Of a stretch of DNA of 64,000 nucleotides, positions 43,566 through 51,297 are shown in pieces. How positions within the stretch are numbered: position 1 is the first letter of the stretch; every line of letters begins with the position of its first letter. The position numbers and the translations under genes were made by a program. This DNA is from Streptomyces sp. CCM_MD2014 (GTDB taxonomy: Bacteria > Actinomycetota > Actinomycetes > Streptomycetales > Streptomycetaceae), in NCBI RefSeq assembly GCF_000772045.1, contig NZ_CP009754.1:5828001-5892000 (forward strand), written 5' to 3'. A model generated the notes under the pieces. It had not been told where the DNA came from. It searched no databases and saw only the letters and a program-made list of their open reading frames with translations.

Positions 43566-44636
43566 ATGGCAGGGCTTGGCGGTCCGCCCGGAGGAACGCC
43601 CGAGGGCGGCCCCGGAGGCGGAGAGGACGAGTACCGATCCGTCGTCTTCGACGAATCGTTCGTGCGCGCTGCCCGGCTCCAGGAGTTCTCCGCCCAGGAA
43701 CGCATCACCGACCACGCGCCCGCCGTGCGCCGCCGCCCGCCGCTGCGCCGGGCCGGATTGTCCCGGCAGGCGCTGATCCTCGTCGTCCTGATCGCCGTCG
43801 CCTTCGGCACCGCCATCTACATGGGCGTACGGCACCCGTACCAGAGCTCCGGAGGGGAGCGGGCCGCCGAGCCGGTCCGGACCACCGTCGTCCCGCTCGC
43901 CCCGCGGGACCGGGTGCCCGGCGCCGACGACGCCGCGGTGCTGTTCGCGCACAGCCCCGCCGCGCACTTCAGGACCGCCGCCGAGGGCGTCCCGCTCCCG
44001 GGGGCCCGGCGCACGGCGCACTTCTCCGAGGACCAGGTGATGAACGCGCTCACCACCGCCAAGAACTACATCGTCCGCTCGGCGCTCGACCCGGACGTGC
44101 TCGGCGGCGGCCAGGTCCGCTCGGTGCGGGTGCTGCTGGATCCGGACCAGCTCCAGCAGTTCGACGAGAGCTTCGAGCATCCCGCCGCGGACGGCCGGCA
44201 CGCGCCCACCGGATGGCTGATCCGCTTCGACCCCGCCCGCGCCGAGCTGGCCGACCCCGAGATCCGCGTGGACGGCAGCCTGCGGGTCGTGGAGAGCGAC
44301 GCGTCCACCCTGGACGTCACCGCCGACCACACCATGGTGTACGCGCTGCGGCCCGCCGGCGACGCCCGGGCCGAGGAGTCGCTGTTCACCGTCCGGCGCG
44401 AGCTGCACTTCCGCTTCGACCGCGACGACCTGCGCCTGCACCAGACCCGGCTCGTCGCCTCCTACGTCCAGGCCGGGCCGCTGTCCTGCGCCGAGGACTC
44501 GGCCAACCACCTCCGCCCGCTGCTGGCCGGCCAGCAGGCCGGGGCCGGCGTCCCGCGCGGCACCGACCCGTTCACCTCGGACAACGCCCCCGCCCTGTGC
44601 GGCACCCTCGCCGAGGGCGCCCAGCCCCAGGTGTGA
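43566..44636 (+). CDS. Bitopic membrane protein sharing the VVFDE-FVRAA motif, unknown function
   Basis: 356 aa. Residues 23-46 (YRSVVFDESFVRAARLQEF) repeat the motif of the previous gene product. A single helix near 68-84 (ALILVVLIAVAFGTAIY) precedes a ~265-aa extracytoplasmic domain of unrecognised fold with two cysteines (LSCAEDS, ALCGTL) that could pair. The ATG at 43566 has GAAGG upstream. The stop is 13 nt from the convergent M48 protease gene, with no clear terminator between. Confidence 0.78.
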   Translation: MAGLGGPPGGTPEGGPGGGEDEYRSVVFDESFVRAARLQEFSAQERITDHAPAVRRRPPLRRAGLSRQALILVVLIAVAFGTAIYMGVRHPYQSSGGERAAEPVRTTVVPLAPRDRVPGADDAAVLFAHSPAAHFRTAAEGVPLPGARRTAHFSEDQVMNALTTAKNYIVRSALDPDVLGGGQVRSVRVLLDPDQLQQFDESFEHPAADGRHAPTGWLIRFDPARAELADPEIRVDGSLRVVESDASTLDVTADHTMVYALRPAGDARAEESLFTVRRELHFRFDRDDLRLHQTRLVASYVQAGPLSCAEDSANHLRPLLAGQQAGAGVPRGTDPFTSDNAPALCGTLAEGAQPQV

Positions 44637-44649
44637 GCGGGGCGGGGCG

Positions 44650-45807
44650 TCAGGCGCCGTCCCGCGGCGACCGGGGGCCCTCGCCGTCGGACCCGGCACC
44701 GCCCCCGGTCCCCTCGGACCCCTCGGGTCCCTCCGCCGGGCCGCCGCCGTCCTTGGGCGGCCGCGGCTGGGAGCCCCCGAAGCCGCCGAAGCCCCGCCGC
44801 ATCCGGTCGCCGAGGTCGCCGGCGCCGCCCGCGATGTCGTTGACCAGCTTCATCAGCGGGTCCTTGGAGTTGCGCACGTGCGTGGCGTAGTGGGACGCCG
44901 ACTCCCGGAAGGAGTCCCGCACCGAGGCGTCCTTGTCCTCGTCGCGCCGCGCGTAGTGGCCGTCCATGGTCCGCTGGTACTCCCGGGAGGCCGCCCACTT
45001 CTTCAGCTCGGCGGCCCGGACCGTGGTGAACGGGTGCGACCGCGGCAGCACGTTGAGGATCTTCAGCACGGAGTCGCGCAGGTCGCCGCTGGCCTCGTAC
45101 TCGTCGGCCTGCTCCAGGAACGCGTCCACGTTCATCTCGTGCAGGTGGTTGCCGCCCGCGATCTTCATCAGACCCCGCATGGAGGCCTGCAGGTCCTGGC
45201 CCACCAGCAGCCCCGCGCGGTCGGCGGACAGCTCCGACTTGCGGAACCACTCGCGCAGCGCCGTCACGATCGCCATGATCGCCACGTTGCCCAGCGGGAT
45301 CCAGGCGACCCGGACGGCCAGCGAGGTCAGGAAGAGCAGTATCGTCCGGTAGACCGCGTGCCCGGACAGGGCGTGCCCGACCTCGTGACCGACGACCGCC
45401 CGCATCTCCTCCTCGTCGAGCAGCTCCACCAGGCCCGTGGTGACGACGATGATCGGCTCGTCCAGGCCGATGCACATCGCGTTCGGAGCCGGGTCCTGCT
45501 TGACGTACATCGCCGGGACCTTCTCCAGGTCCAGGATGTAGCAGGCGTCGCGCAGCATGACGTTCAGATGGGCGAACTGCCGGTCCGAGACGCGCACCGA
45601 GTCGGACAGGAACAGCAGCCTCAGGCTCCGCTCGGGCAGCAGGCCGCTGAGCGCCTTGAAGACCGTGTCGAAACCGCTCAGCTTGCGCAGCGCCACCAGC
45701 GCGCTGCGGTCGGCCGGATGCTCGTAGGCGCGCGAGGAGATCCCGGGGAAGCGCCTGCGCTGCCTGCTCGGCACGTTCTCGTGCCCGTTGTCGTGGCCGT
45801 CGGACAT
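44650..45807 (-). CDS. M48-family zinc metalloprotease, membrane-associated
   Basis: HtpX/Ste24-related protease, probably for membrane-protein quality control. The 385-aa protein has HEVGH near residue 150 and the third ligand in SELSADRAG, with a hydrophobic region between (TILLFLTSLAVRVAWIPL and NVAIMAIVTAL). The C-terminal ~60 residues are Gly/Pro-rich and disordered. The ATG at 45807 follows GGGGGAAG closely; ATG 45819 four codons earlier is the alternative but has no ribosome site. Confidence 0.9.
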   Translation of the reverse strand: MSDGHDNGHENVPSRQRRRFPGISSRAYEHPADRSALVALRKLSGFDTVFKALSGLLPERSLRLLFLSDSVRVSDRQFAHLNVMLRDACYILDLEKVPAMYVKQDPAPNAMCIGLDEPIIVVTTGLVELLDEEEMRAVVGHEVGHALSGHAVYRTILLFLTSLAVRVAWIPLGNVAIMAIVTALREWFRKSELSADRAGLLVGQDLQASMRGLMKIAGGNHLHEMNVDAFLEQADEYEASGDLRDSVLKILNVLPRSHPFTTVRAAELKKWAASREYQRTMDGHYARRDEDKDASVRDSFRESASHYATHVRNSKDPLMKLVNDIAGGAGDLGDRMRRGFGGFGGSQPRPPKDGGGPAEGPEGSEGTGGGAGSDGEGPRSPRDGA

Positions 45808-45946
45808 CTCTTCCCCCATGCACGTATGAGACCTGTACGCAGGTCTGGCCTTTACGAACCCTTGTGCGGGCCTTTGCGCCCCCGGAGCCGGGCCCAGCCT
45901 AGGCGGAGATACCGTGGACGGGCAGTACGTCGAAGGAGTCCACACC

Positions 45947-46108
45947 ATGCAGCACATCCCCCACGCCGACTGGCTCGCCGGGGCCGCGACCGCCGCCGAG
46001 CAGCAGGGGCCGGGGAATCTGCTCCGGATCGTCCTGATCGTGATGGTGGTGGGCTGTGTGCTGACCGCGTGGTTCCTGCTGCGGGGGTACAGGCAGAAGG
46101 ACGACTGA
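45947..46108 (+). CDS. 53-aa single-helix membrane protein
   Basis: No family recognised. An acidic/His-containing N-terminus (MQHIPHADWLAGAAT) precedes one helix (LLRIVLIVMVVGCVLTAWFLL) and a basic end. ATG 45947 has GAAGGAG 10 nt upstream, better supported than a frame start at 45914. It is divergent from the M48 protease gene. Confidence 0.7.
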   Translation: MQHIPHADWLAGAATAAEQQGPGNLLRIVLIVMVVGCVLTAWFLLRGYRQKDD

Positions 46109-46251
46109 GAAGATCCGAAGGTTCCCCCGGACCCGTCACGGCCGGTCGTCGCCCCCTCCCCAACGGCGGAGTCGGCGTGATCGCCCGCGGGGCGCCCGCA
46201 TACGATGAGCGGACGTCCAGTCCCGCCCACACCGGATAGGTCCTGCCGACA

Positions 46252-46419
46252 ATGAGCCTTCCCCTCAGTGCCGCCCAGTTCGTCACCCTCGCCGCCGAGG
46301 GCGGCGAGGAGCACGGCGGCAACCACCAGAGCCTCAGCCCCTACGTCACCGGCTTCGGTGCGCTCATCATCCTGCTGCTCCTGCTGTGGATCACCACCCG
46401 GTTCAACCGCGACCGCTGA
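46252..46419 (+). CDS. 55-aa single-helix membrane protein
   Basis: A short gene upstream of nad[19 protein letters not shown], a polar middle (EEHGGNHQS), then a helix ([17 protein letters not shown]) ending NRDR. Codon bias is normal for the genome. ATG 46252 has only a weak site (GGTCCTGCCGACA). Size, topology and position echo the 53-aa gene just upstream. Function unknown. Confidence 0.65.
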   Translation: MSLPLSAAQFVTLAAEGGEEHGGNHQSLSPYVTGFGALIILLLLLWITTRFNRDR

Positions 46420-46464
46420 GCGCGCGGCCGCGTGGGCGCGACCGGGTCGTTCCGGGCGGGCCGG

Positions 46465-46470
46465 TAGGGT
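46465..46470 (+). promoter_or_regulatory. -10 box of nadD, leaderless arrangement
   Basis: TAGGGT ends 8 nt before the nadD ATG at 46479, so the transcript should begin at or next to the start codon. No ribosome site lies between. Confidence 0.5.
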
Positions 46471-46478
46471 CTGCTCGC

Positions 46479-47183
46479 ATGGGAGAGCACGACACGCCTA
46501 CCGGCCCGGCGCACGCGCCGGCGCGCGGCACGCAGAACGCGGTGCCCGCCCGCGCCACCGGCCCGGTCAACGGTCCGGGCGACGGACCGCCGCCGGGCAA
46601 GCGACGCCTGGGCGTCATGGGCGGCACCTTCGACCCGATCCACCACGGTCACCTGGTGGCCGCCAGTGAGGTCGCGGCGCAGTTCGAGCTCGACGAGGTG
46701 GTGTTCGTGCCGACCGGACAGCCGTGGCAGAAGAGCCACCGCGCGGTCTCGGCGGCCGAGGACCGCTATCTGATGACGGTCGTCGCCACCGTCGAGAACC
46801 CGCAGTTCTCCGTGAGCCGCATCGACATCGACCGCGGCGGCCCCACCTACACCGTCGACACCCTCCGCGACCTGCGTGCCCTCAACCCGGACGCGGACCT
46901 CTTCTTCATCACCGGCGCCGACGCCCTCGCCCAGATCCTCACCTGGCGCGACAGCGAGGAGCTGTTCTCCCTCGCCCACTTCATCGGCGTCACCAGGCCG
47001 GGACACACCCTCACGGACGCCGGGCTCCCCAAGGGCGGTGTCTCGCTCGTCGAGGTCCCCGCCCTCGCCATCTCCTCCACGGACTGCCGCGCGCGAGTCG
47101 CCCAGGGCGATCCCGTCTGGTACCTGGTGCCGGACGGAGTCGTGCGCTATATCGACAAACGCCACCTGTACCGCGGCGAGTGA
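46479..47183 (+). CDS. nadD: Nicotinate-mononucleotide adenylyltransferase
   Basis: NAD synthesis: nicotinate mononucleotide plus ATP gives deamido-NAD. The 234-aa protein has a ~45-residue disordered N-terminal extension, then the nucleotidyltransferase motif [23 protein letters not shown], and the C-terminal [13 protein letters not shown] near the family ISST/SR position. ATG 46479 is likely leaderless; ATG 46618 at the core is the alternative without a ribosome site. It is followed by the LCP gene and rsfS, a common Streptomyces order. Confidence 0.94.
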   Translation: MGEHDTPTGPAHAPARGTQNAVPARATGPVNGPGDGPPPGKRRLGVMGGTFDPIHHGHLVAASEVAAQFELDEVVFVPTGQPWQKSHRAVSAAEDRYLMTVVATVENPQFSVSRIDIDRGGPTYTVDTLRDLRALNPDADLFFITGADALAQILTWRDSEELFSLAHFIGVTRPGHTLTDAGLPKGGVSLVEVPALAISSTDCRARVAQGDPVWYLVPDGVVRYIDKRHLYRGE

Positions 47184-47199
47184 GCCGAGAGGGGCCCCG

Positions 47200-49002
47200 G
47201 TGAACGACGGATACGACGCGGGACACGGCGACGACCAGTACGAACTCGTCGGCTACGACGAGTACGGCCGCCCCGTGTACCGCCAGGCCCAGCGCCACCC
47301 CCAGGGCCAGGTGCCGGCCCAGCCCGGCGGGCAGCAGCCGTACGACCCGTACGCGCAGCAGCAGGGCCAGTACGGACAGGAGCAGTACGGGCAGCAGCAG
47401 GGCTACGGCTACGACCCGTACGCCACGGGCACCCAGCAGCCCGTCCAGCAGCCCTACGACCCCTACGGCTCCCAGGGCGGCTACGACACCGGTCAGCAGC
47501 CCCCGCAGCAGCCCGCTCCCGGCTACGACGCCTACGGCGGCCACCCCGGCGCCCCGCACGGCGGCGGCCCGGCCCCGCAGCAGCCGTACGACCCCTACGG
47601 CCGGGCCGCGAGCAGCGGCCCGCAGCCGCGGGTCGCCGAGCAGACCGCCCACATCCCGCAGCAGGCGGCCCCGCCCGAGCAGCGGGAGCGGACGGACCCC
47701 GACGAGCCCTCCTCCGCCGCCGGCGGTGACTACCGCACCGAGCAGTTCGCCTTCGTCGAGGAGCCGACCGGCGACTCCGAGGACGTCATCGACTGGATGA
47801 AGTTCACGGAGAACCGCACCGAACGCCGCGAGGAGGCCCGCCGGCGCGCACGCACGCGTGTCGTCGCCCTGGTCGTCGTCCTGGCACTGGTCGCGGTCGG
47901 CGGCGTCGGTTACCTCTGGTACGCCGGGAAGCTGCCCGGGACGTCCTCCTCCGACGACAGGACCGGCGGCACGACGGCGGCCGGCGCCCAGAAGCGCGAC
48001 GTGATCGCCGTCCACCTGCACGACACCAAGGGCGGCGGCACCTCCACCGCGCTGCTCGTGAACAACACCACCACCAAGCAGGGCACCGCCGTGCTGGTGC
48101 CCAACGCGCTCGCCCTGACCGGCGACGACGGCAGCACCACCACGCTCGCCGAGTCCGTCGACGACGAGGGCCCCGACGCGACGAGGACCTCCCTCGACTC
48201 GGCCCTCGGCACCGACATCGAGGGCACCTGGCGCCTGGACACGCCCTACCTCCAGATCCTCGTCGACCTGGTCGGCAACATCGAGGTCGACACCGACGCC
48301 GACGTCCCCGACCCCGAGTCCAAGGACAAGGGCGCCGCACCCCTCGTGCACAAGGGCGAGGGTCAGACCCTCAGCGGCAAGATGGCCGTCGCCTACGCCA
48401 CCTACCGGGGCAAGGGCGAGGAGGCCGACGCCCAGCTGCAGCGGTTCGGGCAGGTCATGCAGGGCGTCCTGCGCAAGATGTCCTCCGACCCGCAGGCCGC
48501 GACGACCACGGTCCAGACCCTCGGGCTGATCCTCGACCCGCCGCTGACCGAGAAGGACCTCGGCACCTTCCTCGCCGGGCTCTCCGACCGCGCCAAGGGC
48601 GGCGACTTCAAGACCGCGCTGCTGCCGGTCCAGGACGACGGCCGGCTCAGCGCCGAGGCCGGTGACAGCGTCGTCAAGGACGTCCTCGGCGGCACCGCCA
48701 AGAGCCCGGACAAGGACGCGGCGGTCAGCGTCTCCGTCCGCAACGCCACCGGCGACGACGACCGTACCGGCAAGGCGCGCGTCGTCCTCCTCAACGGCGG
48801 CTTCACCTTCGTGTCCGGCGGCACCGCCTCCGGCACCGAGGCCACCTCGAAGGTCGTCTACGCGGACGCCGCCGACAAGGAGAACGCCGTCCAGGTCGCC
48901 AAGACCCTGGGCCTGCCCACCGGCTCCGTCTCGAAGGGGAAGGTCTCCGCGAACGCGCGGGTGTCGGTCGTCCTCGGCCAGGACTACGAGCCGGCGTCGT
49001 AA
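47200..49002 (+). CDS. LCP/LytR_C-domain wall-glycopolymer transferase (PdtA-like)
   Basis: 600-aa membrane protein. The first ~190 residues are a disordered Gln/Tyr/Pro/Gly-rich cytoplasmic region with repeated QQPYDPY motifs, then one helix near 225-243 (VVALVVVLALVAVGGVGYLWY), a LytR-CpsA-Psr-like domain (~265-480) and a LytR_C domain (~500-595, SVSVRNATG start). LCP proteins ligate glycopolymers to peptidoglycan. By synteny I identify it with S. coelicolor SCO2578/PdtA, reported as a polydiglycosylphosphate transferase. The LCP domain is divergent: where the IPRD motif is usually found, it reads VPNAL. GTG 47200 has GAGAGGGG. Confidence 0.82.
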   Translation: MNDGYDAGHGDDQYELVGYDEYGRPVYRQAQRHPQGQVPAQPGGQQPYDPYAQQQGQYGQEQYGQQQGYGYDPYATGTQQPVQQPYDPYGSQGGYDTGQQPPQQPAPGYDAYGGHPGAPHGGGPAPQQPYDPYGRAASSGPQPRVAEQTAHIPQQAAPPEQRERTDPDEPSSAAGGDYRTEQFAFVEEPTGDSEDVIDWMKFTENRTERREEARRRARTRVVALVVVLALVAVGGVGYLWYAGKLPGTSSSDDRTGGTTAAGAQKRDVIAVHLHDTKGGGTSTALLVNNTTTKQGTAVLVPNALALTGDDGSTTTLAESVDDEGPDATRTSLDSALGTDIEGTWRLDTPYLQILVDLVGNIEVDTDADVPDPESKDKGAAPLVHKGEGQTLSGKMAVAYATYRGKGEEADAQLQRFGQVMQGVLRKMSSDPQAATTTVQTLGLILDPPLTEKDLGTFLAGLSDRAKGGDFKTALLPVQDDGRLSAEAGDSVVKDVLGGTAKSPDKDAAVSVSVRNATGDDDRTGKARVVLLNGGFTFVSGGTASGTEATSKVVYADAADKENAVQVAKTLGLPTGSVSKGKVSANARVSVVLGQDYEPAS

Positions 49003-49094
49003 GGACGGGAGGGGCGGACGGTTTTTCACGTGGGCCCGTGTCGGCGGTCGTGAGACCCTTGAGGTCAACCGACCGCCGACCCGAAAGCCAGGCA

Positions 49095-49541
49095 GTGACC
49101 GCGACCGACCGCTCCATCGAACTCATCAACGCCGCCGCACAGGCGGCGGCCGACAAGCTCGCGCACGACATCATCGCCTACGACGTCAGCGACGTGCTGT
49201 CGATCACGGACGCCTTCCTGCTGGCCTCCGCGCCCAACGACCGCCAGGTCAAGTCGATCGTCGACGAGATCGAGGAGCGGCTGAACAAGGAACTGGGCGC
49301 CAAGCCGGTGCGCCGCGAGGGCGACCGCGAGGCCCGCTGGGTCCTGCTCGACTACGTCGACATCGTCGTCCACGTCCAGCACAGCGAGGAGCGCGTCTTC
49401 TACGCCCTGGAGCGGCTGTGGAAGGACTGCCCCGAGCTGGACCTGCCCGCCGACGCCAAGGAGACCCGCGGCAAGGCGGAGGAGCACGCCAAGCTCCAGG
49501 CCGCCGAGGAGGCGACGCACTCCGACGAGGACTGGCGATGA
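49095..49541 (+). CDS. rsfS: Ribosome silencing factor RsfS
   Basis: Binds L14 on the 50S subunit and blocks subunit joining during starvation. The 148-aa protein has LAHDIIAYDVSDVLSITDAFLLAS, the family start, then RWVLLDYVDIVVHVQHSEERVFYALERLW. A charged C-terminal tail follows. GTG 49095 is chosen over ATG 49038 by family length, though its ribosome site is weak. The stop overlaps the next start (ATGA). Confidence 0.95.
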   Translation: MTATDRSIELINAAAQAAADKLAHDIIAYDVSDVLSITDAFLLASAPNDRQVKSIVDEIEERLNKELGAKPVRREGDREARWVLLDYVDIVVHVQHSEERVFYALERLWKDCPELDLPADAKETRGKAEEHAKLQAAEEATHSDEDWR

Positions 49542-50209
49542 GCGCCACCGGCGAGGTGACGGCCGGGAAGCCGGGGCGTGGCCGGCGCGTCATCCTCTGG
49601 CGCCACGGCCAGACCGCGTGGAACGTGGAACGCCGCTTCCAGGGCAGCACGGACGTCGAGCTGACCGAGACCGGCGTCGCCCAGGCCCGTCGCGCGGCCG
49701 GGCTCCTCGTCCACCTGAGGCCCGACGCGATCGTCGCTTCCGACCTCTCGCGCGCGGCCGCCACGGCGGCCGAGCTGTCCGTGCTCACCGGCCTCGAGGT
49801 GACCCTGGAGGAGGGCCTGCGGGAGACCTACGCGGGCGTCTGGCAGGGCCTGACCCACGAGGAGATCATCGCCCGGTACGGCGACGAGTACGCGGCCTGG
49901 AAGCGCGGCGAGCCCGTGCGCCGCGGCGGCGGCGAGCTGGAGACCGAGGTCGCCGACCGCGCCGCCCCGGTGGTGCTCCGGCACGCCGAGAAGCTGCCCG
50001 AGGACGGCACCCTCGTCGTGGTCAGCCACGGCGGCACCATCCGCACCACCATCGGCCGCCTGCTCGGTCTCGAACCGCACAGCTGGGAGAGCCTGGGCGG
50101 GCTGACCAACTGCTGCTGGTCGGTCCTCGGCGAGGGCGCCCGCGGCTGGCGGCTGCTGGAGCACAACGCCGGCACGCTGCCGGAACCGGTCCTCGGCGAC
50201 GACGTCTGA
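49538..50209 (+). CDS. Histidine phosphatase family protein (phosphoglycerate-mutase-like)
   Basis: Cytosolic phosphomonoesterase of the RHG superfamily; the nearest described function in actinobacteria is glucosyl-3-phosphoglycerate phosphatase, not proven here. The 223-aa protein has the nucleophile motif ILWRHGQTAWN near 19-29, the acid in GLRETYAGVWQG and the second His in VVVSHGGTIRT. It overlaps rsfS by 4 nt and is translationally coupled. Confidence 0.88.
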   Translation: MSATGEVTAGKPGRGRRVILWRHGQTAWNVERRFQGSTDVELTETGVAQARRAAGLLVHLRPDAIVASDLSRAAATAAELSVLTGLEVTLEEGLRETYAGVWQGLTHEEIIARYGDEYAAWKRGEPVRRGGGELETEVADRAAPVVLRHAEKLPEDGTLVVVSHGGTIRTTIGRLLGLEPHSWESLGGLTNCCWSVLGEGARGWRLLEHNAGTLPEPVLGDDV

Positions 50210-50250
50210 GCCGGTGCCCGAGCCCTGGCCGGTGGGACAGGGACCCGGAT

Positions 50251-50280
50251 TTCACTTTCCGGCAGGTCGCAGGCTAAAGT
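50251..50280 (+). promoter_or_regulatory. Putative promoter of the first tRNA-Ala
   Basis: TTCACT and TAAAGT are 18 bp apart, 70 nt upstream of the mature tRNA. Confidence 0.45.
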
Positions 50281-50350
50281 TCTTCTTGTTCGCCCCGCCG
50301 AGCGGAGCGAATGAAGAGAAGGACCATGCGACTCCGGTCGCGTGGAGCCA

Positions 50351-50423
50351 GGGGCTATAGCTCAGTTGGTAGAGCGCCTGCATGGCATGCAGGAGGTCAG
50401 GAGTTCAATTCTCCTTAGCTCCA
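50351..50423 (+). tRNA. tRNA-Ala (anticodon GGC)
   Basis: 73-nt cloverleaf. The acceptor GGGGCTA pairs with TAGCTCC (one G-T), D-arm GCTCAGTTGGTAGAGC, anticodon stem CCTGC/GCAGG with loop ATGGCAT (GGC reads GCC), and T-arm with GTTCAATTC. CCA is not fully encoded. An identical copy lies at 51170. Confidence 0.97.
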
Positions 50424-50436
50424 CAGCCCACGGACG

Positions 50437-50467
50437 AATCCCGTCCCCTTCGGGGGGCGGGATTTTT
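50437..50467 (+). terminator. Terminator after the first tRNA-Ala
   Basis: AATCCCGTCCCC and GGGGGGCGGGATT pair around TTCG and are followed by TTTT. Confidence 0.85.
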
Positions 50468-50624
50468 CGTCTCCGCCCGCTTGAGCAACACGCGTCCCAC
50501 AGGCGTATACGTCGGTGGGACTCCGTGTCCGGACCGGTACTGAGGCGTCGCTGACCGGGTCGGCCAGGCCGTGGCAGAATCAAACGGCCGGAAGGGGACC
50601 GCGGCCCGACGGGAGGGAGTGGCG

Positions 50625-50798
50625 ATGCCTGGGAGCATCCTCGAGGAGGTCGGTCACCTCCTCGGCGGAGCGGTGGCGAGGAACACACTCACCCGTCTCA
50701 GCTGCCCTTCCTGCGGTTCCGGACACGTGGCCCAAGTCCTCGGCGACAACGGCGGAGTCTCTTACGTGTGCACGGCCTGCGGCCACAGCTGGAGCTGA
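50625..50798 (+). CDS. 57-aa zinc-ribbon protein
   Basis: MPGSILEEVGHLLGG is followed by a two-knuckle ribbon: CPSCGSG ... CTACGHSW, likely one structural zinc. ATG 50625 has GGGAGGGAG upstream; a longer in-frame start at 50571 is less likely. Only 3 nt separate it from the next gene. The pair lies between two identical tRNA-Ala genes. Function unknown. Confidence 0.75.
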   Translation: MPGSILEEVGHLLGGAVARNTLTRLSCPSCGSGHVAQVLGDNGGVSYVCTACGHSWS

Positions 50799-50801
50799 GC
50801 G

Positions 50802-51035
50802 ATGGGTGCACACAGGCGGAAGTGCGACTGGTGCGGCAGCGGCACGCCCATCGTGCGCGACATGGAGCCGGTCAACCCCGACTACCAGTACTGGTGCGAG
50901 GAATGCGCGCGGGCGCTGATCATAAAGGGCGACCCCATCGAGACGTACCGCGAACTCGAGGGCGAGCCGATCTACGGCCGGCTCCTCGAGGAACACTGCA
51001 CCCTCAAGCGCTTCTACTCGTTCGTGACGGCCTGA
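50802..51035 (+). CDS. 77-aa Cys-rich protein, second of a zinc-ribbon pair
   Basis: MGAHRRKCDWCGSGTP and YWCEECARAL supply a CxxC...CxxC zinc site; the C-terminal half (DPIETYRELEGEPIYGR) is helical and acidic. The start overlaps a GAGCTGAGCG region with a weak ribosome site, consistent with coupling to the upstream gene. Function unknown; an adaptor or nucleic-acid-binding role is possible but unproven. Confidence 0.75.
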   Translation: MGAHRRKCDWCGSGTPIVRDMEPVNPDYQYWCEECARALIIKGDPIETYRELEGEPIYGRLLEEHCTLKRFYSFVTA

Positions 51036-51169
51036 CGGCCCGGCCGCCCGCCGGGTTCGCCGGGCTTGCAAGAGGGCAAAACGGGCGAACCGGAAACGAT
51101 TTGGTGTTGTGCCCGGTCGACCGTGTAATGTTGGCGTCGCCGCCGGGGAAACCGGGCGGCAGACCGCAA

Positions 51170-51242
51170 GGGGCTATAGCTCAGTTGGTAGAGCGCCTGC
51201 ATGGCATGCAGGAGGTCAGGAGTTCAATTCTCCTTAGCTCCA
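51170..51242 (+). tRNA. tRNA-Ala (anticodon GGC), second identical copy
   Basis: Same 73 nt as 50351-50423, but with different flanks: only the tRNA itself is duplicated. A TAATGT -10-like box lies at 51126-51131. Confidence 0.97.
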
Positions 51243-51251
51243 CCCTTCACA

Positions 51252-51286
51252 GGGAAACCCCCGGATCCTCGATCCGGGGGTTTCCC
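51252..51286. terminator. Bidirectional terminator between tRNA-Ala and the convergent oxidoreductase gene
   Basis: GGGAAACCCCCGGATC is followed by CTC and its near-exact complement ending in TTTCCCC. Confidence 0.9.
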
Positions 51287-51297
51287 CGTTCCTTGCC

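Noticed and set aside
44650-46326. 558-codon version of the M48 protease gene
   Set aside because: The extension runs back through a divergent small gene and has no ribosome site; the family core begins shortly after 45807.
50351-51242. tRNA-integrated mobile element (twin tRNAs as attL/attR)
   Set aside because: Both copies are complete functional tRNAs, and the 746 bp between them contain no integrase or phage gene.
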